The notes below the pieces were generated by a model, which did not search any database, was not told the origin of the DNA, and saw only the letters and a list, made by a program, of their open reading frames with translations. DNA of 64,000 bases from Geminicoccaceae bacterium (GTDB lineage Bacteria; Pseudomonadota; Alphaproteobacteria; Geminicoccales; Geminicoccaceae). Location of the stretch: positions 325,001-389,000 of the forward strand of contig JACKIM010000003.1 in assembly GCA_020638465.1 (NCBI GenBank), read 5' to 3'. Shown in pieces: positions 8,664-17,696 of this stretch; position 1 is the first letter of the stretch; each line of letters begins with the position of its first letter. The position numbers and the translations under genes were made by a program.

Positions 8664-9460
8664 CTCTCCCGCGCACCATTGCGATCCTGCAACAACTCGA
8701 TGACGACCCTCGTTACAGGGGCTCGATCCACGACGCTGAAATCGCGCGGGCGCGAGGATTTCCCGGGGCGCTGGTTCCGGGCGCCTTTCTCTACGGTCAC
8801 ATCTCACGGGTGGCGGTGCAGGAGTGGGGCGCGGACTGGATCGCGCGCGGGGCCATGGGTGTGAAGTTCCGCAGACCGGTCTACGACGGCGATCGGCTGC
8901 TGCTCAGTGCGGCGGCGGTCGACGGTGGGACTGGTCGTGCGGCAGTGGAGATCGAACGAGATGGCGGTGAGGTGGTCGCCACAGGCTGGATCGCGCCGCC
9001 GGAGGATAGACCGCCGCCGGTCGCGAGCCTCGATCGGCAGTCGATAAACGCGGACGGTGTGCCCGAACGTCTTGCGGTGGACGCAGGCGGCATGCACGTT
9101 GGTATGACTTTCGCGAGTGTCCCGCGACCTCTTCTCGCCGGCGAGATCGAGGCATCGGCCCGCGCATTCGCCGAAACCGAAACCCTGTACGACGAACTCG
9201 GGGTCGCGCATTCCGGTTGCCTTATGCGCATCGTCATGAGTGACAGCTACACCCCTTTCCGCTTTCCGGCGGCGGTCATTCTAGCAGGGGTGGAGGCGTG
9301 GCACTTTATGCCCGTGCGCAAGGGAGCGATGATCGAAACGCGCGGTCGCGTCGTCGCGGCGGAGGAGCGCGCCGGCCGATACAGCTTCACCGCCGAGGAG
9401 TGTCTGCTGGCCGACGGTGCCATGGCCGCGCGGTTCCTTAGACGAACGGTATATGCATGA
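8660..9460 (+). CDS. MaoC-like hotdog-fold dehydratase/hydratase
   Basis: 266-aa protein whose first half has a MaoC/hotdog segment (ARGFPGALVPGAFLYGHISRV, then GVKFRRPVYDGDRLLLS). These folds usually act on enoyl-CoA or hydroxyacyl-CoA thioesters. It is coupled by ATGA to the CoA-transferase gene, which suggests the two handle the same CoA ester. The second half resembles a second, more diverged hotdog unit (FPAAVILAGVEAWHFMPVRKGAMIETRGRVV). The substrate cannot be told from sequence. Confidence 0.8.
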   Translation: MTLPRTIAILQQLDDDPRYRGSIHDAEIARARGFPGALVPGAFLYGHISRVAVQEWGADWIARGAMGVKFRRPVYDGDRLLLSAAAVDGGTGRAAVEIERDGGEVVATGWIAPPEDRPPPVASLDRQSINADGVPERLAVDAGGMHVGMTFASVPRPLLAGEIEASARAFAETETLYDELGVAHSGCLMRIVMSDSYTPFRFPAAVILAGVEAWHFMPVRKGAMIETRGRVVAAEERAGRYSFTAEECLLADGAMAARFLRRTVYA

Positions 9461-9575
9461 AGCCGAGAGCGAGGGTTCAAGTTTTTCTTGAATGCGGATG
9501 CAAATGCTGATTTCCTCGTGACTAGCGGCGAATTCGCGGCCGGAAGGTCGCTCACGGTCTTGGGGAGGACGTGAC
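9461..9575 (+). other. intergenic gap with small stem-loop
   Basis: 115 bases between the MaoC and enolase-superfamily genes. It contains TTCAAG-TTTTT-CTTGAA (9476-9492), a 6-bp stem that could attenuate transcription or cap an mRNA end, and the ribosome-binding site of the next gene at 9562-9569. Nothing else is seen. Confidence 0.35.
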
Positions 9576-10739
9576 GTGCAGAAATCTGAAGCGTGCGGCG
9601 TGACGGAAGTATCGTCGGGGTACATCAGCGACAGGATCGCTTCGGTCGAGGCGTTTCAGGTCTGTTGGCGTCCGGGCGATCCGCCAGGAAGGCGCACCGC
9701 TTTTGTCCGGGTGCGCACGGAGGGCGGGATCGTTGGTCATGGTGAGGCATCGCCGATGATGGGCGGCGAGCACAGCCTTCTCGTCGTGCGCGACTTCGCC
9801 GCGAGTCTCAAGGGCGCCGACCCTTTCGACCAGGCGGTGATCCAGGACCGCCTCCTGCACCGCTACATCAAGCTCGGTCCGGAAGGGGCGGTGACTGGCG
9901 CCTTGGCGGCGCTCGATATCGCCTTGTGGGATATCAAGGGCAAGATCGCCGGATTGCCGATCTACAAGCTTCTCGGCGGAGCTTGGCGAACGAGCCTGCC
10001 GTTTTATGCCTCCATCGGCGGCCAGGCGGAACGCAGCGTGGACGAAGTCGTCCGCACCGTGCAAAAGCGTCTGGAGTCGGAAAAGCCGGCTGCGATAAAG
10101 ATCCGCTGGGACGGCGACCGAACGCGCCAAGACTACGACATCGCGGGCGATATCGCCAAGGCGAGGGCGGTGCGCAAGTTGGTCGGCGACGACTTCCCGC
10201 TGGCCTTCGATGCCAACAACCAATATTCCATCGGCGGTGCCATCCGGGTCGGTCGCTCGCTCGAGGATCTGGGCTACATCTGGTTCGAGGAGCCCGTGCA
10301 GCATTACGACGTTCGCGCAATGGGCGAGGTGGCGCAACGGCTCGACATCACTGTTTCGGCAGCGGAGCAGACCTATACAACCCAGGCGCTGGTAGATCTC
10401 ATCGAGGCGGGCGTGCGTATGGTCCAGCCCGACATCGTAAAAATGGGCGGTATCACCGGGCTGATGCAGTGCGCTGCGGTCTGCTTTGCGCATGGAGTCG
10501 AGCTGGTGCCGCACCAGACCCAGCCGGGTATCGGTCATGTCGCCAATCTGCACGTGCTCGCCACGCTGATGCACAACACCAAGCCCGCCGAGTTTGCCGA
10601 TCCTGACGACCGAATGCACGCGGGCTTCGAAAATCCGCTTATTCCCCGGGACGGCCGGTTCGATCTTCCGGAAGGGCCGGGGTTGGGGCTGCGTATCAAG
10701 GACGACGAGCTGGATCGCCGGCGCACAACGCCGGCTTGA
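9576..10739 (+). CDS. enolase-superfamily dehydratase (mandelate racemase/galactonate dehydratase type)
   Basis: 387-aa TIM-barrel enzyme that abstracts the alpha proton of a carboxylate, typically dehydrating a sugar acid to a 2-keto-3-deoxy acid. Residues seen: KIR at 175-177 (base side), metal ligands Asp212 (AFDANN), Glu238 (WFEEP) and Glu264 (AAEQT), and His313 (VPHQT). The pattern fits the galactonate/mannonate-like dehydratases more than muconate cycloisomerase. The start is GTG at 9576 behind GGGGAGGA. The sugar acid is unknown; the locus suggests one released from a glycoside. Confidence 0.88.
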   Translation: MQKSEACGVTEVSSGYISDRIASVEAFQVCWRPGDPPGRRTAFVRVRTEGGIVGHGEASPMMGGEHSLLVVRDFAASLKGADPFDQAVIQDRLLHRYIKLGPEGAVTGALAALDIALWDIKGKIAGLPIYKLLGGAWRTSLPFYASIGGQAERSVDEVVRTVQKRLESEKPAAIKIRWDGDRTRQDYDIAGDIAKARAVRKLVGDDFPLAFDANNQYSIGGAIRVGRSLEDLGYIWFEEPVQHYDVRAMGEVAQRLDITVSAAEQTYTTQALVDLIEAGVRMVQPDIVKMGGITGLMQCAAVCFAHGVELVPHQTQPGIGHVANLHVLATLMHNTKPAEFADPDDRMHAGFENPLIPRDGRFDLPEGPGLGLRIKDDELDRRRTTPA

Positions 10740-10792
10740 GTGAGGATCGCTCGACCCGGAGCGGGTCGGATGCCACAAGGGGAGGATTGAGA

Positions 10793-12391
10793 ATGTCAAT
10801 GAAGAGACGCGAGTTCATGGGTCGAATCGCCACGACAGCGCTTCTGGCCTCGGCTCCACCCTTCGCGGCGATGGCGCAGGGCGCCGATGTCCTGCGGATT
10901 GGGATCGCGGCCAAGGGGCCGCGCTACTTCGATCCCAATCTGACGACCCAAGGTGGTGACAATTGGGCCAATGAACAGGCCTTCGAACAACTTGTACGCC
11001 CCGCGGACGGCCAGTTCGCGCTGACGCCCGAGGAATATCACCCAACTCTCGCTACGGAATGGTCGGTTTCCGACGACGCCAAGGTGTGGACATTCAAGCT
11101 GCGCGAGGGCGTGCAGTTTCACAAGGGCTATGGGGAAATGACCTCGGACGACGTGGTCTATTCCTTCGAACGCGCGCTCAAGGATGGCACCAACAAGGCC
11201 AACCTTGCGAACATCGAGAGTGTCACCGCCGATGGACCCTACTCCGTCGTCATTCGACTTAAGGCACCCGACGTCAATTTCCTCGGTACCGGCGCCTTTG
11301 ACAAGACCACGGTCGTGGTCTCGAAAAAGGCTGCCGAGGAGAAGGGCGAGTCCTTCGCCAACGATGCTATCGGCACCGGCCCCTATCAGCTTGATAAGTT
11401 TGACACGAACTGGGGTGTCGCACTCGTCCGTTTCGACGATTACTGGGACAAGGAGCATATCGCGAAGATCCCGCGCGTCGAGTGCGTCTATATCGCCGAC
11501 ACCACGGCCCGTACGCTGGCGCTCCTGTCGAAGGACGTCGACATGATCGAGGCGGTGCGTGCGCCCGGTTGGGTTGATTCGATGAAATCCCAGGATCCTA
11601 CTCTGCTCATCGACATGACGGTGCCGGGCTCCTTCAACACGCTGCACGTCAACCTGACCCGCCCGCCCTTCGACAATCTCAAGGTGCGGCAGGCGTTGAT
11701 GTTCGCTCTGGATCGCAATGCGGTGGCGCAGGCGCTCGCTCCCATGGGTGGCACGATGTACGGGCTGCAGCCCGATTTCTTCCCGGCGGGCCTTACCATC
11801 GCGGACGTGCCGGAAGATCTCCAATACAGCTACGATCCCGAGCGGGCCAAGGCGCTTCTTGCTGAGGCGGGTTTTCCCGACGGCTTCGAGTTCGAATCGA
11901 ATATCTCGCAGCGCGAGGACTATTCGTCGACCATGCTGATCGTGCAGGAGCAGATCCGCAAATCCGGCTTCAACATGAAGCTGAAGGTGATGGATCATAC
12001 CGCCTATCACGCCGCCAACCGTTCCGATCAGAACACGCTGGCGATGCACTCCTCGAGCTATCCGCCTATTCCGACGCTAATCTATTTCCAGCAATTGTCA
12101 TCGGGAGCAGAGGTGAAGGCCGACGGCAGTGGCGGCGGCAATTACAGCCATTATGGCGTGGCGATGCCGGGAATCGACGGCCTGCTGGCCAAGGCGCTGG
12201 CTTCGACGACCTACAAGGATTATCTCGACTACTGCAACCAGATCGAGCTCCAGATTCTGCGGGATCTGCCATTGATCGGTCTCTCGAGCCTGTCGTTCAC
12301 GGTGGCGCGCAATGCCAATGTCGATCTCGGCTATCCGGTCGAGAGCGGCTATGCCCGCTGGCGCTTCCACAGGGCGACAAAGACTTCCTGA
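10793..12391 (+). CDS. Opp/Dpp-type ABC transporter substrate-binding protein 1
   Basis: Periplasmic solute-binding protein of family 5 (SBP_bac_5). The ATG at 10793 follows GGGGAGGA and opens a Tat-like signal peptide (MKRREFMGRIATTALLASAP, cleavage after AMAQG), so export may be in folded form. Core motifs: PTLATEWSVSDDAKVWTFKLREGV and MTSDDVVYSFERAL. Family 5 proteins bind peptides or, as likely here, oligosaccharides. It is 35-40% similar by eye to the second binding protein just downstream. Confidence 0.9.
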   Translation: MSMKRREFMGRIATTALLASAPPFAAMAQGADVLRIGIAAKGPRYFDPNLTTQGGDNWANEQAFEQLVRPADGQFALTPEEYHPTLATEWSVSDDAKVWTFKLREGVQFHKGYGEMTSDDVVYSFERALKDGTNKANLANIESVTADGPYSVVIRLKAPDVNFLGTGAFDKTTVVVSKKAAEEKGESFANDAIGTGPYQLDKFDTNWGVALVRFDDYWDKEHIAKIPRVECVYIADTTARTLALLSKDVDMIEAVRAPGWVDSMKSQDPTLLIDMTVPGSFNTLHVNLTRPPFDNLKVRQALMFALDRNAVAQALAPMGGTMYGLQPDFFPAGLTIADVPEDLQYSYDPERAKALLAEAGFPDGFEFESNISQREDYSSTMLIVQEQIRKSGFNMKLKVMDHTAYHAANRSDQNTLAMHSSSYPPIPTLIYFQQLSSGAEVKADGSGGGNYSHYGVAMPGIDGLLAKALASTTYKDYLDYCNQIELQILRDLPLIGLSSLSFTVARNANVDLGYPVESGYARWRFHRATKTS

Positions 12392-12540
12392 CCCATTGTG
12401 TCCGGGTAACCCGGCGAGATCGCGGCGACGAGCGTTGCCATGGTTTCGCCGTCCATGCCCGGGCAGGAGTGATAGGCCGCGATGCGGCCCGTGGCGGTGA
12501 ACTCTTTGTAAAAGAGAGAAACCTGAGGGAGGAGACAGGA
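12392..12540 (+). other. intergenic gap with hairpins between the two binding proteins
   Basis: 149 bases holding three short palindromes: CCGGG-TAA-CCCGG, TGCCCGGGCA (12456-12465) and GGCCGC-GAT-GCGGCC (12475-12489). No T-run follows, so they are more likely mRNA-stabilising or processing structures than terminators. AGGGAGGAGAC before the next ATG is a strong ribosome-binding site. Confidence 0.4.
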
Positions 12541-14163
12541 ATGACATTTTCACGACGGGGATTCATGGGGCGCAGCGGTACGGTTGCCCTGGGCTTTGGC
12601 TATGGCGTTTCATTCGGCATGCAGGCAGCCGTCGCCGCGGAAGGTACCGATACCTTGCGGATGGCGCTTTCGGCGCGCGGTCTGCGCACTATTGACCCGG
12701 CGCGCTCCATTCAGGGTGCCGACGAATGGGCGATCATCCACATCTTTGACACTCTGGTCGAGGTACCGCTTGGACGATTTCCGCAGGCGCCGGATGAGGT
12801 GCAGCCATCGCTCGCGGAGAGCTGGTCGGCCAATGAGGACAGTACGATCTGGACCTTCAAGCTCCGTCCGGGCGTGAAGTTCCAGAAAGGCTATGGCGAG
12901 ATGACGTCCGCCGATGTGGCCTTCTCGTTCAATCGTCTGCTCAACCCCGACGAACTCGGTGTGCGCACCGCACTCTGGCAAAACCTTGCCAGCGTCGGGG
13001 CGCCGGATGATCATACTTTCGTGATGCATCTCAAGCAGCCCGACCCGCTCTGGACGATGGGCCCGATGTTGCACCATTCCGCCTCGACGGTCTCGCGCAA
13101 GGCCTTTGAGGAGAAGGGCGCGGAGGCCTTCGAGAAGGACCCGGTCGGGACCGGACCGTACCAGCTTGTCAACGTCGCTGAAGATCCGAGCGAGGGCGTG
13201 CTCATGGAGGTCAACCCCGATTACTGGGGTCCCAAGCCGAACATTCCGCTTTTCCAGGTGCGCTACATCGCCGACACGACCGCTCGGACTCTGGCTCTGC
13301 TCTCCGGCGATATCCAGATGATGGAAGGCGTCCGTGCGCCGGGCTGGGTGCCCTCGATCCAGACGCAGGCTCCCGATCTGCATTTCGACGTGGCGAGCCC
13401 CGGATCGTTCTTCACCATTTCGTTCAACCTCACGGTCAAGCCGTTCGACGATGTGCGTGTCCGCCAGGCCTGCGCCTACCTCATCGACCGCGACCAGATC
13501 GCACAGGCGATGGCGCCGATTTCGAAGCGGACCTTCGGCATGAATCCGCCGGCATTTCCGGGAGGCTTCAACGAGGACACCATTCCCGCCGACGTCGCCT
13601 ACAGACTCGATATCCAAAAGGCGAAGGCGCTTCTCGCCGAGGCTGGCCATCCGGACGGGTTCCAATTCTCCGCCTATACCTCACAGCGCGAGGATTATTC
13701 CTCGATCATGCTGATGATCCAGCAGCTTCTGCGGGCAGGTGGCATTGACATGCAGCTCGAGATGAAGGATCACACCGCATTCCATGCGGACCAAGCGACG
13801 GGGACCAACACGATCTTCCAGCGGTCCGCCGCCTATCCGCCGGTGCCGACGCTCGCGATCAGCGAACAGTTGACTGCTGCCAACGAGGTCAAGGCCGATG
13901 GCACGGGCGGTCCGAACTTCTCGCATTACGGTGTCGTCATTCCGGGCATCGACGACATGCTGAAGGAAGCGATGGCGGAGCCGGAGCTCGATCAGCGCAT
14001 CACCAAGGTGCAGGACATCGAAATGAAGTTCCTGACCGACATGCCGTTGCTGCCTGTGGTGACCAACGGTTACCTGATCGTACGGGCGGCTAACGTCGAT
14101 CTCGGTTACAATCTCGAATCCGGCTACGCACACTGGCGCCTGACAAAAGCCACCATCGGTTGA
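12541..14163 (+). CDS. Opp/Dpp-type ABC transporter substrate-binding protein 2
   Basis: Second family 5 solute-binding protein, 540 aa from the ATG at 12541, with a twin-arginine signal (TFSRRGFMGRSGTVALGFGYG, cleavage after AVAAE). It shares block motifs with the preceding protein (VKFQKGYGEMTSADVAFSFNRLL, YIADTTARTLALLSGDIQMMEGVRAPGWV, QREDYSSIMLMIQ), so the pair arose by tandem duplication. Only one permease/ATPase set follows, so both binding proteins probably feed the same channel with different or overlapping ligands. Confidence 0.9.
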   Translation: MTFSRRGFMGRSGTVALGFGYGVSFGMQAAVAAEGTDTLRMALSARGLRTIDPARSIQGADEWAIIHIFDTLVEVPLGRFPQAPDEVQPSLAESWSANEDSTIWTFKLRPGVKFQKGYGEMTSADVAFSFNRLLNPDELGVRTALWQNLASVGAPDDHTFVMHLKQPDPLWTMGPMLHHSASTVSRKAFEEKGAEAFEKDPVGTGPYQLVNVAEDPSEGVLMEVNPDYWGPKPNIPLFQVRYIADTTARTLALLSGDIQMMEGVRAPGWVPSIQTQAPDLHFDVASPGSFFTISFNLTVKPFDDVRVRQACAYLIDRDQIAQAMAPISKRTFGMNPPAFPGGFNEDTIPADVAYRLDIQKAKALLAEAGHPDGFQFSAYTSQREDYSSIMLMIQQLLRAGGIDMQLEMKDHTAFHADQATGTNTIFQRSAAYPPVPTLAISEQLTAANEVKADGTGGPNFSHYGVVIPGIDDMLKEAMAEPELDQRITKVQDIEMKFLTDMPLLPVVTNGYLIVRAANVDLGYNLESGYAHWRLTKATIG

Positions 14164-14202
14164 CGCCCGCGTTCCGTCATCCTCCAACCGTCCAGGCCCG
14201 TC

Positions 14203-16728
14203 ATGATCCAATATTCCAACTTGCGCCTTGCCGATCCAGGCGGGCTCGCTGTGAGCGGTGCTCCCGCATGGGCAATAGAAGAACTCGTCGCAACGCTTTA
14301 CAGACGGCGTCTGGATACCAGGGCCGAGATTACGATCGAGCTTCCAGACGGGGGGCTCCTCAATGGGCCCGAGAGTTTCGGGCTTTGGCGCGACGGTGAT
14401 CGCATTCGTGTCCAAGGCAACGACGCGAGGGGGCTCGCCTATGCGTTGAGCGAACTTGCGGATCGCGCAGCATATGCCGAGGGCACGGATCCGTTTGCCG
14501 GGCCTTTTCCCTGTATCGAGAAGCCCACAGCGCGGATTCGTTCGATCAGCCGGCTGTTCTGTTCCGAAGAAGAGGATAATGGCTGGTTCCATGATCGCCA
14601 GGGCTGGCGCGATTATCTTTCGATGCTGGCCTCGAACAGGTTCAATCGCTTCTCGCTCGCGCTCGGTTTCGGCTACAATTATCCCTATCACAATCCATGG
14701 ATTCGCGACGTCTACTTCTACTTTCCCTATCCTTATCTGCTCGATCTGCCGGACTATGGGATAGGCGTGCGCGAGCTTTCAGCCGACGAGCGCGAATGGA
14801 ATCTAGAGATGCTCAAATTCATTGGGCGCGAAGCATCTCGACGCGGGCTCGACTTTCAGCTTGCGCTCTGGACGCAGCGCTACGACTTCGATGACGTTCC
14901 CGACGCCAATTACACGGTCGAGGGCGTGACGCGCGAGAATCTTGCACCCTATTGCCGTGATGCCATCACACGGCTTCTGCTCGAGGTGCCGCAGATCACC
15001 GGCCTGACATTTCGCGTCCATGTCGAGGGCGGCATTCCCGAGGGCGATTACGGCTTCTGGGAACAGGCGTTCGAGGGTGTTGCCAGAGCCGGCCGACCGG
15101 TTGAGATCGACATGCATGGAAAGGGGCTCGACCATCAGATGCTGGCGCTCGCCCGCGAGTCGGGCATGCCGATCGCAGCCTCGCCGAAATATATGGGCGA
15201 GCATATGGGCCTCGCCTACCACCAGTGCTCGATCCGCGAGAGGGAATATCCGCCCGATGAGGCGCAGAGCGGCCGCAAGAAATTCTCTGAGGGCAGTCGC
15301 AGGTTTCTGCGGTACAGCTACGGCGATCTTCTGCGAAAGGACAAGGATTACAGCGTGTTCTACCGGATCTGGGCCGGTACGCAGCGTGTCCTGCTCTGGG
15401 GCGATCCGGCTATGGCGGCCGGCTATGGCCGGCTCTCGATGTTCGCCGGCAGCGATGGGGTGGAGTGGTGCGAGCCGCTGAGTTTCAAGGGTCGCATGGG
15501 TACGGGTGTGCCCGGCCAGCGGTTCAACTACCAGCCACAAGGGCTCGCGCCCCGGCGCGACTGGGAAAAATATCTCTATCAGTATCGTGTCTGGGGCAGG
15601 GGTCTCTACAACCCCGATGGACCCAGGGATGGCTGGATGCGGTATTTGCGCTTTACCACCGGCGATGCCGCCGAAGCCTGCGAGCGCGGGCTGGCGGCAG
15701 CAAGCCGGGTTCTGCCGCTGGTTTCGCTCACTCACGCGCCCTCGGCCTCGAACAATCATTACTGGCCGGAGATCTATACCAATCTCGGCCTGTTCGACGG
15801 CGCCGGCGGTCTGGCCTATGTGGCGGACATGGACGGGCCGGTACGGTTCGGCAACGCGCCCACTTTCGACAGCGAGCTTTTCGCCACGGCACGGGAATGG
15901 GTGGCAGCCCTGCTCGAGGGTCGGGAGGAGTACCGCTACACCCCGCTCGATGTCGCCCACTGGCTGACACGGCTTGCGGCGACATGCCATTCGGCACGGA
16001 GCGAGATCGGGAGTTCCGCCGGTGCGATGCGCCCGGAGATGAGGCGGATCGCCATCGATATTGAGATCTGCGCCGGGCTCGCCGGGTTCTTCGCCGAAAA
16101 GCAGCGCGCGGCAGTCTGGGCGGAACTGATGATCGCCACACGGGCAACAGCGCTGATCGAACCCGTCCTAGATCATGCGCGTCGCGCGGTTGCGGCCTGG
16201 GACCGGATCGCCGATCTCTCCCGTGACATCTATGCCGACGATCTGACCTATGGCCCGCAGGCCTGGCTGCGTGGCTCCTGGCAGTCGCGGCAGGCCGAGA
16301 TGCGTGGTGAACTGGGCGATCTGGAGGCGCAGCGATCGCTCGGTCGCACCGAAAGTCTCGTCCTTGCGGCGGAAGGTAAGCGGGCGGCGGCTGCCATTCG
16401 CGCCTGGCGGCCGCTGCGCCAAGCTGGAGGCATTGACGCGCCAGCGACCTTCCGCCGGGGTGAGGCACTGGAGCTGCGCTGGCGGGGTGACGCCGATGCG
16501 CCGCCACGGTTGCATTACCGCGTTGCCGACCAGTCGCAGCGTTGGCGTGAGATTGTCATGACGCAGGACGGCGAGGATCATGTCGCCACGGTGCCGGCCG
16601 ACGATCTCGACACCGATTTTCACCTGCAGTTCTTCATTTCGCTGGCTTGTGCGGGCGAACGCCGCCTTGCGCCGGGTCTGGATGACGATCTGTCCAATCA
16701 GCCCTACATTCTGGTGCTACAGGCGTGA
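14203..16728 (+). CDS. large glycoside-hydrolase-like protein, uncharacterised
   Basis: 841-aa protein without a signal peptide, so probably cytoplasmic. Residues 1-95 resemble the small N-terminal domain of GH20/GH67-type glycosidases (RIRVQGNDARGLAYALSELADRA). A TIM-barrel-like stretch follows (IRSISRLFCSEEEDNGWFHD, LSMLASNRFNRFSLALGFGYN, VHVEGGIPEGDYGFWEQAF, EIDMHGKGLDHQM). The C-terminus looks helical then beta-rich. Candidate catalytic acids are in HVEGGIPEGD, but they cannot be assigned. It lies between the binding proteins and permeases and presumably hydrolyses the imported glycoside; an alpha-glucuronidase-like role is only a guess. Confidence 0.55.
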   Translation: MIQYSNLRLADPGGLAVSGAPAWAIEELVATLYRRRLDTRAEITIELPDGGLLNGPESFGLWRDGDRIRVQGNDARGLAYALSELADRAAYAEGTDPFAGPFPCIEKPTARIRSISRLFCSEEEDNGWFHDRQGWRDYLSMLASNRFNRFSLALGFGYNYPYHNPWIRDVYFYFPYPYLLDLPDYGIGVRELSADEREWNLEMLKFIGREASRRGLDFQLALWTQRYDFDDVPDANYTVEGVTRENLAPYCRDAITRLLLEVPQITGLTFRVHVEGGIPEGDYGFWEQAFEGVARAGRPVEIDMHGKGLDHQMLALARESGMPIAASPKYMGEHMGLAYHQCSIREREYPPDEAQSGRKKFSEGSRRFLRYSYGDLLRKDKDYSVFYRIWAGTQRVLLWGDPAMAAGYGRLSMFAGSDGVEWCEPLSFKGRMGTGVPGQRFNYQPQGLAPRRDWEKYLYQYRVWGRGLYNPDGPRDGWMRYLRFTTGDAAEACERGLAAASRVLPLVSLTHAPSASNNHYWPEIYTNLGLFDGAGGLAYVADMDGPVRFGNAPTFDSELFATAREWVAALLEGREEYRYTPLDVAHWLTRLAATCHSARSEIGSSAGAMRPEMRRIAIDIEICAGLAGFFAEKQRAAVWAELMIATRATALIEPVLDHARRAVAAWDRIADLSRDIYADDLTYGPQAWLRGSWQSRQAEMRGELGDLEAQRSLGRTESLVLAAEGKRAAAAIRAWRPLRQAGGIDAPATFRRGEALELRWRGDADAPPRLHYRVADQSQRWREIVMTQDGEDHVATVPADDLDTDFHLQFFISLACAGERRLAPGLDDDLSNQPYILVLQA

Positions 16729-16760
16729 AGACTCTTGGCCCATGTGGAGAGGGGGGCGTC

Positions 16761-17696
16761 ATGTTCCACTACATCGTGATCCGTCTTCTCGACGCCATTC
16801 CGACGGTTCTGCTCGTTCTCACTCTGGTTTTTCTCGCCATGCGCATTCTGCCCGGCGATCCGGCCATCGCTGCGCTGGGCGATATGGCTACCGCCGAGCA
16901 ACTCGAAGCGTTTCGCGAGAAGATGGGCCTCAACGAGCCCATCCTGATGCAGTACGTCAATTTCATCATCAACATGGTGACACTCGATTTCGGTCATTCG
17001 CTGATCAATGGTCGGGAGGTCATCGACCTTATCGCCTACAACCTGCCCTATACGATCGAACTGACGATCACCTCGGTTGTGCTTGGTGTCATCATCGGCA
17101 TCCCGTTCGGAGTCTGGGCGGCGACGAACGCCAATGGCTGGCCCGATTCCGCGATGCGCGGTTATTCGCTGATCGGCTACGCCGTGCCGGACTTCTATCT
17201 CGGCGCCCTCTTGCTGATCACCTTCTCATTGAACCTGCATTGGTTCCCGATCAATGGCGGAGGCGACGGGTTCGTCGACCGGATGTATCATGTCTTCCTG
17301 CCGGCGATCACATTGGCCTTCATCAAATCGGCCTTTCTCGGCCGGCTCACCCGTACGGCACTTCTGGAGGTGCTGGGCCGCGACTATGTGCGCACCGCAC
17401 GCGCCAAAGGGGCGCCCGAGCCGCGGGTTGTCTATCGGCACGGATTGCGCAACGCCCTTCTGCCGCTGACGACGGGCCTCGGTCTTTCCACTCTCTCGGC
17501 GCTGTCGGGCTCGGTCGCCGTCGAGTTGGTGTTCAACCGGCCAGGGCTCGGCAAGCTGCTCATCTCGGCTATCGCCGAACGGGATTATGCGGTCATCCAG
17601 GCGGGGGTGACGGTGTTCGCGCTCTTTGTGGTGGCGATCAATCTGATGATGGATCTGATCTATGTCATCGTCGATCCAAGGATACGGGTGAAATGA
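16761..17696 (+). CDS. Opp/Dpp-type ABC transporter permease (DppB-like)
   Basis: 311-aa inner-membrane permease of the binding-protein-dependent family. It opens MFHYIVIRLLDAIPTVLLVL and has six predicted helices and the EAA-type loop (LEVLGRDYVRTARAKGAPEP). The ATG at 16761 follows GGAGAGGGGGGC; the upstream GTG (16725) abuts the preceding stop and lacks a ribosome-binding site. It overlaps the next permease by ATGA. Part of the same importer as the two binding proteins upstream. Confidence 0.93.
   Translation: MFHYIVIRLLDAIPTVLLVLTLVFLAMRILPGDPAIAALGDMATAEQLEAFREKMGLNEPILMQYVNFIINMVTLDFGHSLINGREVIDLIAYNLPYTIELTITSVVLGVIIGIPFGVWAATNANGWPDSAMRGYSLIGYAVPDFYLGALLLITFSLNLHWFPINGGGDGFVDRMYHVFLPAITLAFIKSAFLGRLTRTALLEVLGRDYVRTARAKGAPEPRVVYRHGLRNALLPLTTGLGLSTLSALSGSVAVELVFNRPGLGKLLISAIAERDYAVIQAGVTVFALFVVAINLMMDLIYVIVDPRIRVK

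Noticed and set aside
9552..10799. 415-codon minus-strand ORF
   Set aside because: Antisense to the enolase-superfamily gene, whose active-site residues are all present; composition is Arg/His-rich as in shadow frames.
12392..12540. minus-strand peptide-like reading (CPGMDGETMATLVAAIS)
   Set aside because: No start, no ribosome-binding site, lies between two cotranscribed genes on the other strand; GC-bias artefact more likely.
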